DNA of 12,239 bases from assembly GCA_036265675.1 (NCBI GenBank), contig DATAOP010000039.1, forward strand, positions 1 to 12,239, read 5' to 3'. Below are positions 1-5,876 of the stretch, piece after piece. Every line of letters starts with the position of its first letter. The first letter of the stretch is position 1. Under the pieces are notes generated by a model, which was not told where the DNA came from, did no database searches, and worked only from the letters and a program-made list of their open reading frames with translations. Source of the stretch: VRUE01 sp036265675. GTDB lineage: Bacteria; Actinomycetota; Thermoleophilia; Solirubrobacterales; 70-9. A program made the position numbers and the translations under genes.

Positions 1-218
1 GTGCTTTCTGTCCTTCTTGCAGGTGCATTTGTCCGACCTAGGTTCGGGACGCCGAGGTACTCGCTGATCGCGGTACGGAGGACGTGCTGCACCGACACGG
101 CTTCGGCCTCAGCTCTCTGCCCGAGGGCGAAGCGCTGAAGCTCGGTGATGCGCAGCGCGTGCTGGTGGAGACGCTGCTCTGGCGTGGCTGGTGGGGGTCC
201 GTGTCTGCGTTGTGCCAT
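1..218 (-). CDS. Partial ribbon-helix-helix DNA-binding protein (3' end beyond window)
   Basis: Reading the minus strand from an ATG at 218 gives 72 open codons that run off the left edge. After a Pro/Gln/His-rich N-terminus of about 22 residues comes a segment like an RHH (CopG/Arc-type) fold. A short strand (LRITELQ) is followed by helix A (RFALGQRAEAEA), a turn containing VS, and helix B (VQHVLRTAISEYL). Such proteins are usually antitoxins or small autorepressors; a toxin partner, if any, would lie beyond the left edge. No Shine-Dalgarno sequence precedes the ATG, but an A/T-rich hexamer (CAAAAT on the minus strand) ends 6 nt before it. Codon bias weakens in the last 15 codons, so the true end may be near the edge. 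Function is inferred from the fold pattern only. Confidence 0.5.
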   Translation of the reverse strand, partial: MAQRRHGPPPATPEQRLHQHALRITELQRFALGQRAEAEAVSVQHVLRTAISEYLGVPNLGRTNAPARRTES

Positions 219-247
219 GTATCAATTTTGCGTCGAACTGATGTATC
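217..247. promoter_or_regulatory. Tandem ATGTATC repeats upstream of the RHH gene (candidate operator)
   Basis: The heptamer ATGTATC occurs at 217-223 and again at 241-247, a period of 24 bp. The first copy overlaps the start codon of the minus-strand RHH gene. The surrounding stretch (about 217-300) is clearly more A/T-rich than the rest of the window. Tandem short repeats at the start of an RHH gene are the usual layout of an autoregulatory operator, but this is inference. Confidence 0.3.
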
Positions 248-299
248 GGGGGAACTTTTTCGGCTTGCTAGAGCCAAAACTCATGCCGCCACCGCCACC

Positions 300-872
300 C
301 TGAGTGGGGGTAGCTGGAACCCGACAATCGGTTGGGAGCCCTGGCACTACGGCTACGCGCGGCCACCGGCGCCCTGCTCTCGGGAAGGGAACGCGCTTGC
401 GCCGTCCGCTGACGGGACATTGGCGGCCGCCGGAGGCCTGCCGGGCTTCGTCCCCGCTCGATTCCGGGCGCCGCTGACCCGGGCCGCCGCGCAATGGAAT
501 GTCTCCGCAGCCCTGCTCGCGGCGCAGTTGATGGCGGAGTCGAACTTCAACCCGTTCGCCTCTTCCCCCGCCGGAGCGCAGGGCATCGCTCAGTTCATCC
601 CCTCGACCGCGGCGGCCTACGGCCTCGACGATCCCTTCGACCCGGTCGCCGCGATCGACGCCCAGGCCCACCTGATGTCGGACCTGCTGCGGCAGTTCGG
701 TTCCCCGCAGCTCGCCCTCGCCGCCTACAACGCCGGGCCCGGCGCGGTCGAGGACTGTGGCTGCGTGCCCTCAATTCCCGAGACCCGGGCCTACGTCAGC
801 CGCATCATCGGGCTGCTCGGCGGTTCCGGCGCGCTGATGCTGCCGATCTTCGAAGTGCGACTCGTCGCGTGA
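300..872 (+). pseudogene. 5'-truncated M15 peptidase / lytic transglycosylase (SLT) fusion remnant
   Basis: The reading frame ending at TGA 870-872 encodes, from about 333, the motif GWEPWHYGY. This matches the C-terminal EPWH active-site segment of M15 (VanY-type) D,D-carboxypeptidases. A roughly 40-residue linker follows, then a full SLT domain from about 430. The SLT domain shows the catalytic Glu in MAESNFNP, the GAQGIAQFIPSTAAAYG motif and the LALAAYNAGPGAV motif. The rest of the peptidase domain, including its metal-binding SxHxxGxAxD segment, is not found in any frame of the preceding 300 bp. Codons upstream of about 300 are antisense to the RHH gene. The GTG at 84 would give a 262-residue reading, but its first 70 residues look like shadow sequence. 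I see no credible start close to 300. Likely a cell-wall hydrolase that lost its 5' half by rearrangement; a chimeric but expressed protein cannot be excluded. Confidence 0.6.
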
Positions 873-879
873 GCGAGAT

Positions 880-904
880 GCATGTGAATGCTAGAATGCA
901 CTAG
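880..904 (+). promoter_or_regulatory. vapB promoter (-10 TAGAAT, leaderless) with GCAT/ATGC repeats
   Basis: TAGAAT at 892-897 resembles a -10 box and lies exactly 7 nt before the vapB ATG at 905. Transcription could therefore begin at the A of the start codon. No Shine-Dalgarno sequence is present. The -10 is embedded in GCAT-gtga-ATGC-taga-ATGC (880-900), evenly spaced 4-bp half-sites of the kind an RHH antitoxin could bind to repress its own operon. No good -35 box is seen. Promoter and operator are inferred. Confidence 0.4.
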
Positions 905-1168
905 ATGAGGACGACGATCGAGCTCAGCACCCGTACCCACACTCGGCTCCGAGCAAGGGCGGCCGAAGAGGGCATGCGCGGCTTCTCGGCGATCGTCGAG
1001 GAGGCCCTCGAGCGTCATCTCGATCGCGTCGGGGACACTGAGCTCGGACCCGAGTTCGCAGCGGCCGAGGGAGCCTGGACCTCGGATGAGGTCGAGGAGT
1101 GGGAACGCGCGCGCGAGGAGGCGTGGGCGACATGGCAGCCGGACCGGTCCTCGACTCCGACGTCCTGA
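905..1168 (+). CDS. vapB: VapB-like ribbon-helix-helix antitoxin
   Basis: An 87-residue protein begins with MRTTIELSTRTHTRLRARA, a typical RHH strand and first helix. Helix 2 is GFSAIVEEALERHL (about 26-39). This is the DNA-binding dimer fold of CopG/VapB antitoxins, which neutralise the partner toxin and repress the operon. The acidic, Trp-rich C-terminus (GAWTSDEVEEWERAREEAWATW, about 56-77, split here as GAWTSDEVEEW then ERAREEAWATW) is the likely toxin-binding tail. The gene overlaps the PIN toxin gene by 37 nt in another reading frame, a coupling typical of toxin-antitoxin pairs. The start at 905 fits the 7-nt spacing from TAGAAT, as expected for a leaderless message. The assignment to VapB rests on the partner gene and the RHH pattern. 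Confidence 0.8.
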   Translation: MRTTIELSTRTHTRLRARAAEEGMRGFSAIVEEALERHLDRVGDTELGPEFAAAEGAWTSDEVEEWERAREEAWATWQPDRSSTPTS

Positions 1169-1530
1169 TCGACTTCCTACGCGGTGCCGGGCCCGGTCGC
1201 GACCTGGTTGCGACCCTGGTCCGGGGTGGGGGCTACCGGGTGACCGCCGTCACCGCTTTCGAGCTGGCGCTGGGGCGGGCGTACCGCGAGAACCCCCGGC
1301 CTGTCCACACGCTTCTCTCCGCACCGCTGCTGACGTTGACCCGCAGAGCGGGTCTTCGCGGGGGAGCGCTGCTGGCCGAGCTGCGGCGAAGCGGCACGCC
1401 GATCGATGTCCGCGACGCGTTGCAGGCCGGAATCTGTCTCGAGGCGGGCGCGATCCTCGTCACCCGGAACGTCTCTCACCTCGAACGTGTCTCCGACCTG
1501 CGCGTATCCCATCCGGAGGAGCTGCGGTAG
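1132..1530 (+). CDS. vapC: VapC-like PIN-domain ribonuclease toxin
   Basis: A 132-residue PIN-domain protein, usual length for VapC. The N-terminus GPVLDSDVLIDFLRG carries the first acidic residue of the metal site (D8 or D10). E44 in TAVTAFELALG is the second, and IDVRDALQAGI (D92/D95) with LVTRNVSHLERV supplies the remaining acidic patch and the conserved T-x-N. VapC toxins are Mg-dependent RNases, often cutting tRNA or rRNA. ATG 1132 is chosen because AGGAGG (1116-1121) lies 10 nt upstream and the domain starts right there. In-frame GTGs at 1099 and 1123 are less likely. The first 37 nt lie within the antitoxin gene. The RNA target cannot be told from sequence. Confidence 0.82.
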   Translation: MAAGPVLDSDVLIDFLRGAGPGRDLVATLVRGGGYRVTAVTAFELALGRAYRENPRPVHTLLSAPLLTLTRRAGLRGGALLAELRRSGTPIDVRDALQAGICLEAGAILVTRNVSHLERVSDLRVSHPEELR

Positions 1531-1541
1531 CCTGCGCCCCG

Positions 1542-2015
1542 ATGGCGTCCGTCGAGATACAGGGAGTCGAGGGGATGCATTCGATGCTTGGCCGCGAGAT
1601 CGGGCCGAGCGATTGGCGGACCGTCACCCAGGAGGACATCGACACCTTCGCCGAGCTCTCCGGCGATGACCAGTGGATCCACGTCGACGTCGAGCGGGCG
1701 AAGAACGAGAGCCCGTTCGGGACGACGATCGCCCACGGCAACCTGACGCTCTCGCTCGTCGACGGGTTCCGCAAAGAGCTGATCTCCTCGACCGGGTTCG
1801 CTCTCGGTGTCAACTACGGCTGGGACAAGATCCGGTTCCCCGCCCCTGTCCCGGCCGGTGCCCGGGTTCGGGCGCGGGCGGAGGTCGTCTCGGTTGACGA
1901 GGTCGGCGCCGGTTGGTGGCAGGTCGTCACCCGGTTCACGCTCGAGGTCGAGGGCAACCAGAAGCCCTGCTTCGTCGGCGACAGCGTCACCAGGGTGATG
2001 GCGCCCGAGGGCTGA
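1542..2015 (+). CDS. MaoC-family (R)-specific enoyl-CoA hydratase
   Basis: A 157-residue single hot-dog protein of the MaoC/PhaJ type, which hydrates trans-2-enoyl-CoA to (R)-3-hydroxyacyl-CoA. The catalytic Asp-x4-His pair is visible in GDDQWIHVD (D42, H47), followed by the hydratase loop with FGTTIAHGNLTLSL (about 59-72). The C-terminal half has the NYGWDKIRFPAPVPAG motif. The N-terminal VEIQGVEG segment matches the usual family N-terminus, so ATG 1542 is preferred over in-frame ATGs at 1575 and 1584, although those have purine-rich sequence upstream. TAGCCT at 1528-1533, overlapping the vapC stop, ends 8 nt before this ATG and could be a near-leaderless -10. The downstream kinase begins within about 8 nt, so the two are probably co-transcribed. 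The physiological substrate is unknown. Confidence 0.85.
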   Translation: MASVEIQGVEGMHSMLGREIGPSDWRTVTQEDIDTFAELSGDDQWIHVDVERAKNESPFGTTIAHGNLTLSLVDGFRKELISSTGFALGVNYGWDKIRFPAPVPAGARVRARAEVVSVDEVGAGWWQVVTRFTLEVEGNQKPCFVGDSVTRVMAPEG

Positions 2016-2025
2016 GGGCGCGATC
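1997..2025 (+). other. Hairpin over the MaoC stop codon and the putative kinase start
   Basis: GCGCCC (2001-2006) pairs perfectly with GGGCGC (2016-2021). After one G-G mismatch, GAT (1997-1999) pairs with ATC (2023-2025). The 9-nt loop contains the MaoC TGA. The 3' foot is the ATC that is the best candidate start of the next gene. It may couple or restrain translation of the kinase; no function is proven. Confidence 0.4.
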
Positions 2026-2565
2026 AACGACCGCTCCCCGGTCCTGATCCTCACCGGCCCCCCGGGGGCTGGAAAGACGACCGTCGCCGGGATCCTCGCC
2101 GCGCGCTCGCAGCGCAGCGTCCACCTCGAGGCCGACCAGTTCTTCCGCTTCGTCAGATCCGGCTACGTCGAGCCGTGGAAGCCGGAGTCCCAGGAGCAGA
2201 ACGAGGTGGTCATGCGTGTCATCGCCGCGGCCGCGGCCGGCTACGCGGAAGCCCGCTACTTCACGATCGTCGAGGGGATCGTGATCCCGGCCTGGTTCCT
2301 GGAGCCCCTGCGGCGGGCGCTCGCCGACGCCGGCCACCCGGTCGACTACGCCGTCCTCCGCGTCCCGCTCAAGACCTGCATCGAGCGGGCTGAGACGCGC
2401 GAAGGCCCGTTCCTCGCCGAACCCGAGGTCATCAGGCAGCTCTGGGAGAGCTTCGCCGACCTCGGCGAGTTCGAGACGAATGGGGTCGAGCTCGAGGAAG
2501 AGGGCCCCGAGGCGGCGGCGGACATCGTCGCCGCCCGCCTCGGGGCAGGCGAGCTCAGGATCTGA
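2023..2565 (+). CDS. Small P-loop kinase / AAA-family ATPase with non-standard start
   Basis: The frame encodes VLILTGPPGAGKTTVAGILA, a clear Walker A (residues 12-19 if started at 2023). LEADQFFRFV follows, then YFTIVEGIVIPAWFL (a Walker B-like or acceptor-site strand), VPLKTCIERAETREGP (lid-like) and a C-terminal helix. This resembles small gluconate, shikimate or chloramphenicol-phosphotransferase-like kinases; the substrate is unknown. The frame is closed by TGA at 1996-1998. Between that and the Walker A there is no ATG, GTG or TTG. ATC at 2023 would give the N-terminus (M)NDRSPVLILTG, normal for the family, while CTG 2044 would cut into the first strand. The next standard start, GTG 2206, would remove the Walker A. 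The possibilities are a rare AUC start, translation reached from MaoC by frameshift, or a sequence error. The gene ends 8 nt from the convergent cupredoxin gene. Confidence 0.68.
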   Translation: MNDRSPVLILTGPPGAGKTTVAGILAARSQRSVHLEADQFFRFVRSGYVEPWKPESQEQNEVVMRVIAAAAAGYAEARYFTIVEGIVIPAWFLEPLRRALADAGHPVDYAVLRVPLKTCIERAETREGPFLAEPEVIRQLWESFADLGEFETNGVELEEEGPEAAADIVAARLGAGELRI

Positions 2566-2573
2566 GCCGCGCC
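2548..2573. terminator. Hairpin between convergent genes (candidate bidirectional terminator)
   Basis: GCTCAG (2553-2558) and CTGAGC (2562-2567) form a perfect 6-bp stem with a GAT loop. An outer stem, GGCG (2548-2551) with CGCC (2570-2573), is separated from it by a small internal loop. The kinase TGA lies in the right arm, and the cupredoxin stop (2574-2576, minus strand) is immediately adjacent. There is no T-tract on either side, so Rho-independent termination would be of the weak actinobacterial type. Confidence 0.45.
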
Positions 2574-3056
2574 CTATTCGACGACCAGCGTGCCTTCCAT
2601 CCCCGCTTCGCGGTGGCCGGGGACCGAGCAGAAGAACGTGTATTTGCCGGGTTTGATCCCTTTCACCGAGGCCGTCGCGCTGCTTTCGGTGATGATTTCG
2701 GTCCCGCCGAGTTCTTCGCCGCCTTCGGATTCGATTTTGACGTCATGTCCGACCGGTGAGGCGTTTTTGAAGTCGATCGTCAGGTTGCCGGCTTTCGCCG
2801 TCACTTCTTCCTTCGTGAAGGAGAGGCCGCCGCTCGGGTCGGCTTCGATTGCAACCGAGGAGCTGGCGCCGCCGGCTTCGCTGCCTTCTTCTTCGGCTTC
2901 GCCGCCGGCTTCTTCGCCTCCCGCTTCCGATTCTCCGGCCGCCGCCCCGCTCGGCGCTTCGGTTTCGGCTTCTGTCGTGGTGCCGTTGTCGCTGCCGCAG
3001 GCGGTGAGCGCGAGGGCAGCTAGCACGAGGACGAGCACGGGTGGAGCCTTCTTCAT
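2574..3056 (-). CDS. Cupredoxin (plastocyanin-like) lipoprotein
   Basis: A 160-residue secreted blue-copper protein. The N-terminus is a lipoprotein signal: KK, a hydrophobic stretch and the lipobox LTAC with the lipidated Cys at 20. A Glu/Gly/Ala-rich flexible linker spans about 21-66, then the cupredoxin barrel. All four type-1 copper ligands are visible: H104 in PVGHDV, and C143, H148 and M153 in FFCSVPGHREAGM (C-x4-H-x4-M). The expected role is membrane-anchored electron transfer on the outer face; the redox partner is unknown. AGGAAAGGA lies 8 nt before the ATG. The gene follows the crotonase by 49 nt on the same strand. All 24 Glu codons are GAA, and most Lys codons in the mature domain are AAA, unlike the GAG/AAG-using neighbours. 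Confidence 0.88.
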   Translation of the reverse strand: MKKAPPVLVLVLAALALTACGSDNGTTTEAETEAPSGAAAGESEAGGEEAGGEAEEEGSEAGGASSSVAIEADPSGGLSFTKEEVTAKAGNLTIDFKNASPVGHDVKIESEGGEELGGTEIITESSATASVKGIKPGKYTFFCSVPGHREAGMEGTLVVE

Positions 3057-3103
3057 CGGCGAAATCCTTTCCTCGGGAGACTGGCCTCAGGGACTCTATC
3101 TGC

Positions 3104-3121
3104 GTTCACCTGCCGGTGAAC
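3104..3121 (-). other. Hairpin at the crotonase stop codon
   Basis: GTTCACC (3104-3110) and GGTGAAC (3115-3121) form a perfect 7-bp stem with a 4-nt loop. The crotonase TGA (3106-3108, minus strand) lies in the 3' arm of the transcript. No U-tract follows. It sits between the crotonase and cupredoxin genes and could be a partial terminator or an mRNA end-protecting structure that sets their relative levels. Confidence 0.4.
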
Positions 3122-3936
3122 CGCGGCTGCTCGCCGCTGAAGAACGCGGTGGCGCCGGTTCGCAGGTCCTCTGTCGCCATGCTGTCGGCGATCCCGTGGC
3201 GCTCGAGCTGGAGGTGCTCAACGAGCCGGTTCTCGATGCTCTGCCCGCACAGCACTTTCACCATCCGGACGTAGTGCGGGGCCTTGGCGGCGAGCTTCTC
3301 GGCCTTCGCCCGAGCGCGTTCCATCAGCTCCTCGGGCTCCACGACCTCGGAGACGATCTTTTCGGTGCGCGCGTCCTCGGCCGTCATGTTCGGGTCGTTG
3401 AGGAGGATCTCCATCGCCCGGCTCGGGCCGACCACCCGCGGCAGGAAGTAGGTCATCCCGCCGTCCGGCGAGGCACCGATCCGGCCGTAGGCGCAGGCGA
3501 AGAAGGCCGAGCTGGAGGAGATCCTGATGTCGCAGGCGAGCGCCAGTGAGAAGCCGGCGCCCGCGGCGGGCCCGTTGACGGCGGCGATCACCGGATAGGG
3601 GATCCGGCGCAGGTCGATGATCGCGGTGTGCAGGGCCTCGGCGCCGCGGCGGACCTGGGCGGGGAGGTCGATCGAGTCGTCCTCGACCCCTTCCTTGAAC
3701 CCGTTGATGTCGCCGCCGGAGGAGAACGCCTTGCCGCTGCCGGTGAGGATCAGCGCCCGCAGCGGTGCCTGGTCGGCGAGCCAGGCGAAGGCGACCATCA
3801 TCTCCCCGATCATCTCCGGGCTCATCGCGTTGAAGCTGTCGGGACGGTCGAGGGTGAGGGTCCCGATCTCGCCGTCGATCTCGATTCGAATCGTGTTCAG
3901 CTCGGGTGGGCTCAGGGTCCGGGTGGGGGTCATCAT
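3106..3936 (-). CDS. Crotonase-superfamily protein, PaaG-like enoyl-CoA isomerase type
   Basis: A 276-residue crotonase fold. The N-terminal strand motif is TLTLDRPDSFNAMSPEM (26-42). The first oxyanion-hole segment is AFSSGGDI (70-77) and the second is AAVNGPAAGAGFSLALACDI (118-137), giving the CoA-thioester site. The two Glu residues of classical hydratases (Glu144 and Glu164 of rat mitochondrial enoyl-CoA hydratase) align with S130 and Y150. D158 in ASPDGG matches the acidic residue used by PaaG and related isomerases. Isomerase chemistry is therefore more likely than simple hydration. ATGs at 3936 and 3933 are adjacent; GGAG lies 5 or 8 nt upstream. A four-codon ATG-GAG-AGC-GAA-TGA overlaps the start. 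The gene is divergent from uvrC with 58 nt between and heads a unit with the cupredoxin gene. Confidence 0.85.
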   Translation of the reverse strand: MMTPTRTLSPPELNTIRIEIDGEIGTLTLDRPDSFNAMSPEMIGEMMVAFAWLADQAPLRALILTGSGKAFSSGGDINGFKEGVEDDSIDLPAQVRRGAEALHTAIIDLRRIPYPVIAAVNGPAAGAGFSLALACDIRISSSSAFFACAYGRIGASPDGGMTYFLPRVVGPSRAMEILLNDPNMTAEDARTEKIVSEVVEPEELMERARAKAEKLAAKAPHYVRMVKVLCGQSIENRLVEHLQLERHGIADSMATEDLRTGATAFFSGEQPRFTGR

Positions 3937-3955
3937 TCGCTCTCCATGTCGGGCG

Positions 3956-3994
3956 TTGTCTTGGCCGGCTGGCCAGGAGCCTACTCTTTGAAAT
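3956..3994. promoter_or_regulatory. Divergent uvrC / crotonase promoter region
   Basis: For uvrC, TACTCT (3982-3987) is a -10-like box exactly 7 nt before the GTG at 3995, as for a leaderless transcript. On the opposite strand TAGGCT (reading 3983 down to 3978) is a -10-like box facing the crotonase, so the two hexamers share the TA pair at 3982-3983. An inverted repeat, TGGCC-ggct-GGCCA (3962-3975), lies beside them. TTGTCT at 3956-3961 is only a poor -35, at 20 nt spacing. No Shine-Dalgarno sequence precedes uvrC. The boxes are inferred by eye. Confidence 0.4.
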
Positions 3995-5872
3995 GTGAGT
4001 CCAGATGACGAAACCGACCGCGCCGCGCGGATCGCGGAGCAGCGCCGCGAGCTGCCCGATTCACCCGGTGTCTACCTCTTCCACGGCGCCGACGACGAGC
4101 TCCTTTACGTCGGCAAGGCTCGCTCGATCCGCAAACGGGTCGGTTCGCATTTCTCCGGCGGCGAGACGCAGCTGACGTCGCGGGTCGACCGGATCGAGTT
4201 CCTGGCGACCGCCACCGAGGCCGAGGCTCTGCTGGCCGAGCAGAGCTTCATCAAGCGGCATCGGCCGCGATTCAACATCCGGCTCCGCGACGACAAGTCC
4301 TACCCCTATGTCTGCGTCAGCCTCGACGAGGAGTACCCGCGGGTCTACTTCACTCGCGAGAAGCACCGCGCCGGGCGCGCCTACTTCGGCCCGTTCTCCA
4401 GTGCCAAGCGGGTCCGCGAGACGCTCGACCTGCTCGGCAAGCTGTTCCAGTTCCGGACCTGCGAGGGGGCCGAGCCCGGACGCCGCTCCGGCAGTCCCTG
4501 CCTCGACTACTTCATCAAGCGCTGTGGGGCGCCGTGTGTCGGATACATCAGCAGCGATGAGTACCGTCGCAACATCGACGCGATCGTCGACTTCCTCTCG
4601 GGTCGCTACCGCCAGGTGGAGGCGCACGAGGAGGCGAAGATGGACGCCGCCGCCGCCGCCCGCGAGTTCGAGCGCGCCGCGGTCCACCGTGACCGGCTGA
4701 AGGCGATCCGCTCGCTGTTCGAGCGCCAGCGGATCGCCGGCGGATCGGTCGGGACCGCAGACCTGATCGGGGTCGCCGCCGAGGGGGCGGACGCCAACGC
4801 CCAGGTGTTCCAGGTCCGCGACGGGATCCTCGCCGAGCGCCAGAGCTTCTATCTCGACAACCAGGCGGAACGCGAGCCGGCCGAGGTTGCCGAGGAGTTC
4901 CTCGGCCAGTACTACTCGGCCTCGCCGGCGGTGCCGCGGACGATCATCGTCGGGCCCTACCTGGCCGACCGTGCCGAGCTGCTCGCCGCGGCGCTGAGCG
5001 AGCAGCGCGGGGCCCCGGTCGAGGTCAGGGTCGCCGAGCGCGGCGACAAACGGCGGCTGCGCGAGCTTGCCGAGCGCAATGCGCGCCTCGCGCTCGACCA
5101 GGACCGCCTCCGGCGCGAGCATCGGCGCCAGCGCCGGGTCGACTCCCTCGCCGACCTCAGTGAGGCGCTCGGAATGGACGAGCTGCCGGTTCGGATCGAG
5201 GGCTACGACATCTCGAACCTCGGGGCGGAGCACACCGTCGCCTCGATGGTCGTCTTCGAGGGCGGCGCGACCAAGAAGTCCGACTATCGCCGCTTCCGGA
5301 TCAGGAAGGGCGTCGAGGACCCGACCGTCGACGACTTCGGGGCGATGGAGGAGGTGCTGAGCAGGCGCGTCAACCGCTATCTCGAGCAGGTCGACCTCTC
5401 GCCGCACGACGGCAAACGCGACGAGAGCTTCGCTTCGCTGCCCTCGCTGGTCGTCGTCGACGGCGGCAAGGGGCAGCTAGCCGCCGCGCTGCGCGTGCTC
5501 GGCCCGTTCGTCGAGCGCGGCGTCACCGTCGCCTCGCTCGCCAAGCGCGAGGAGGAGGTCTTCATGCCCGGACGGGCGGCGCCGATCGACCTCGCCGCCG
5601 ACTCGGAGGCCTCGAAGCTGCTGCAGCGGGTGCGCGACGAGGCGCACCGGTTCGCGATCGAACACCACCGCGGCCGCCGCGACAAGGCGATGACCGGCTC
5701 CGTCCTCGACGAGCTGGCGGGCATCGGCCCCGCCCGCAAGCGTGCCCTGTTGCAGCATTTCGGCTCTCCGGAGCGGCTGCTCGCCGCCAGTCGCGAGGAA
5801 CTCGAGGCGGTTCCGGGGGTCCCCGGCAAAGTCGCCCGTGACATCCACGAGCAGCTCAACCGGACGGGATAG
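3995..5872 (+). CDS. uvrC: UvrABC excinuclease subunit C
   Basis: A 625-residue complete UvrC, the nuclease that makes both incisions during nucleotide excision repair after UvrAB marks the lesion. The GIY-YIG domain is at about 20-100, with GVYLF (25-29), YVGKA (38-42), the nearby catalytic Arg in KARSIRKRVG, and E82 in the AEQSFIKRHRPRFN segment. Four cysteines of the Fe-S cluster are at C156, C169, C177 and C181. The UvrB-binding UVR motif is at about 206-240. The RNase H-like domain carries the D405-D489-H551 triad (GYDISN, VVVDGGKGQL, RDEAHRFAI). A C-terminal tandem helix-hairpin-helix spans 573-625 (LAGIGPARK, VPGVPGK). GTG 3995 is chosen because the protein then starts 20 residues before the GIY-YIG fold and sits 7 nt from a -10-like box. 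rapZ follows after 4 nt, so they are co-transcribed. Confidence 0.97.
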   Translation: MSPDDETDRAARIAEQRRELPDSPGVYLFHGADDELLYVGKARSIRKRVGSHFSGGETQLTSRVDRIEFLATATEAEALLAEQSFIKRHRPRFNIRLRDDKSYPYVCVSLDEEYPRVYFTREKHRAGRAYFGPFSSAKRVRETLDLLGKLFQFRTCEGAEPGRRSGSPCLDYFIKRCGAPCVGYISSDEYRRNIDAIVDFLSGRYRQVEAHEEAKMDAAAAAREFERAAVHRDRLKAIRSLFERQRIAGGSVGTADLIGVAAEGADANAQVFQVRDGILAERQSFYLDNQAEREPAEVAEEFLGQYYSASPAVPRTIIVGPYLADRAELLAAALSEQRGAPVEVRVAERGDKRRLRELAERNARLALDQDRLRREHRRQRRVDSLADLSEALGMDELPVRIEGYDISNLGAEHTVASMVVFEGGATKKSDYRRFRIRKGVEDPTVDDFGAMEEVLSRRVNRYLEQVDLSPHDGKRDESFASLPSLVVVDGGKGQLAAALRVLGPFVERGVTVASLAKREEEVFMPGRAAPIDLAADSEASKLLQRVRDEAHRFAIEHHRGRRDKAMTGSVLDELAGIGPARKRALLQHFGSPERLLAASREELEAVPGVPGKVARDIHEQLNRTG

Positions 5873-5876
5873 GCAG

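Noticed and set aside
84..299. GTG-initiated N-terminus that would make the SLT protein 262 residues
   Set aside because: These 72 codons are antisense to a better-supported RHH gene, show no signal peptide and do not resemble the peptidase domain that should precede the EPWH motif.
1086..1541. An in-frame upstream extension of the MaoC reading frame through the vapC region
   Set aside because: The extension is Arg/Pro/Gly-rich shadow sequence of vapC in another frame. The MaoC family N-terminus begins at 1542.
2052..2072. GC-rich near-palindrome (CCCCCCGGGGG) in the kinase gene
   Set aside because: It simply encodes the Pro-Pro-Gly of the Walker A loop, and codon choice explains it.
5813..5829. 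CCGGGG/CCCCGG palindrome near the end of uvrC
   Set aside because: It encodes VPGVPG of the helix-hairpin-helix motif, a normal conserved segment.
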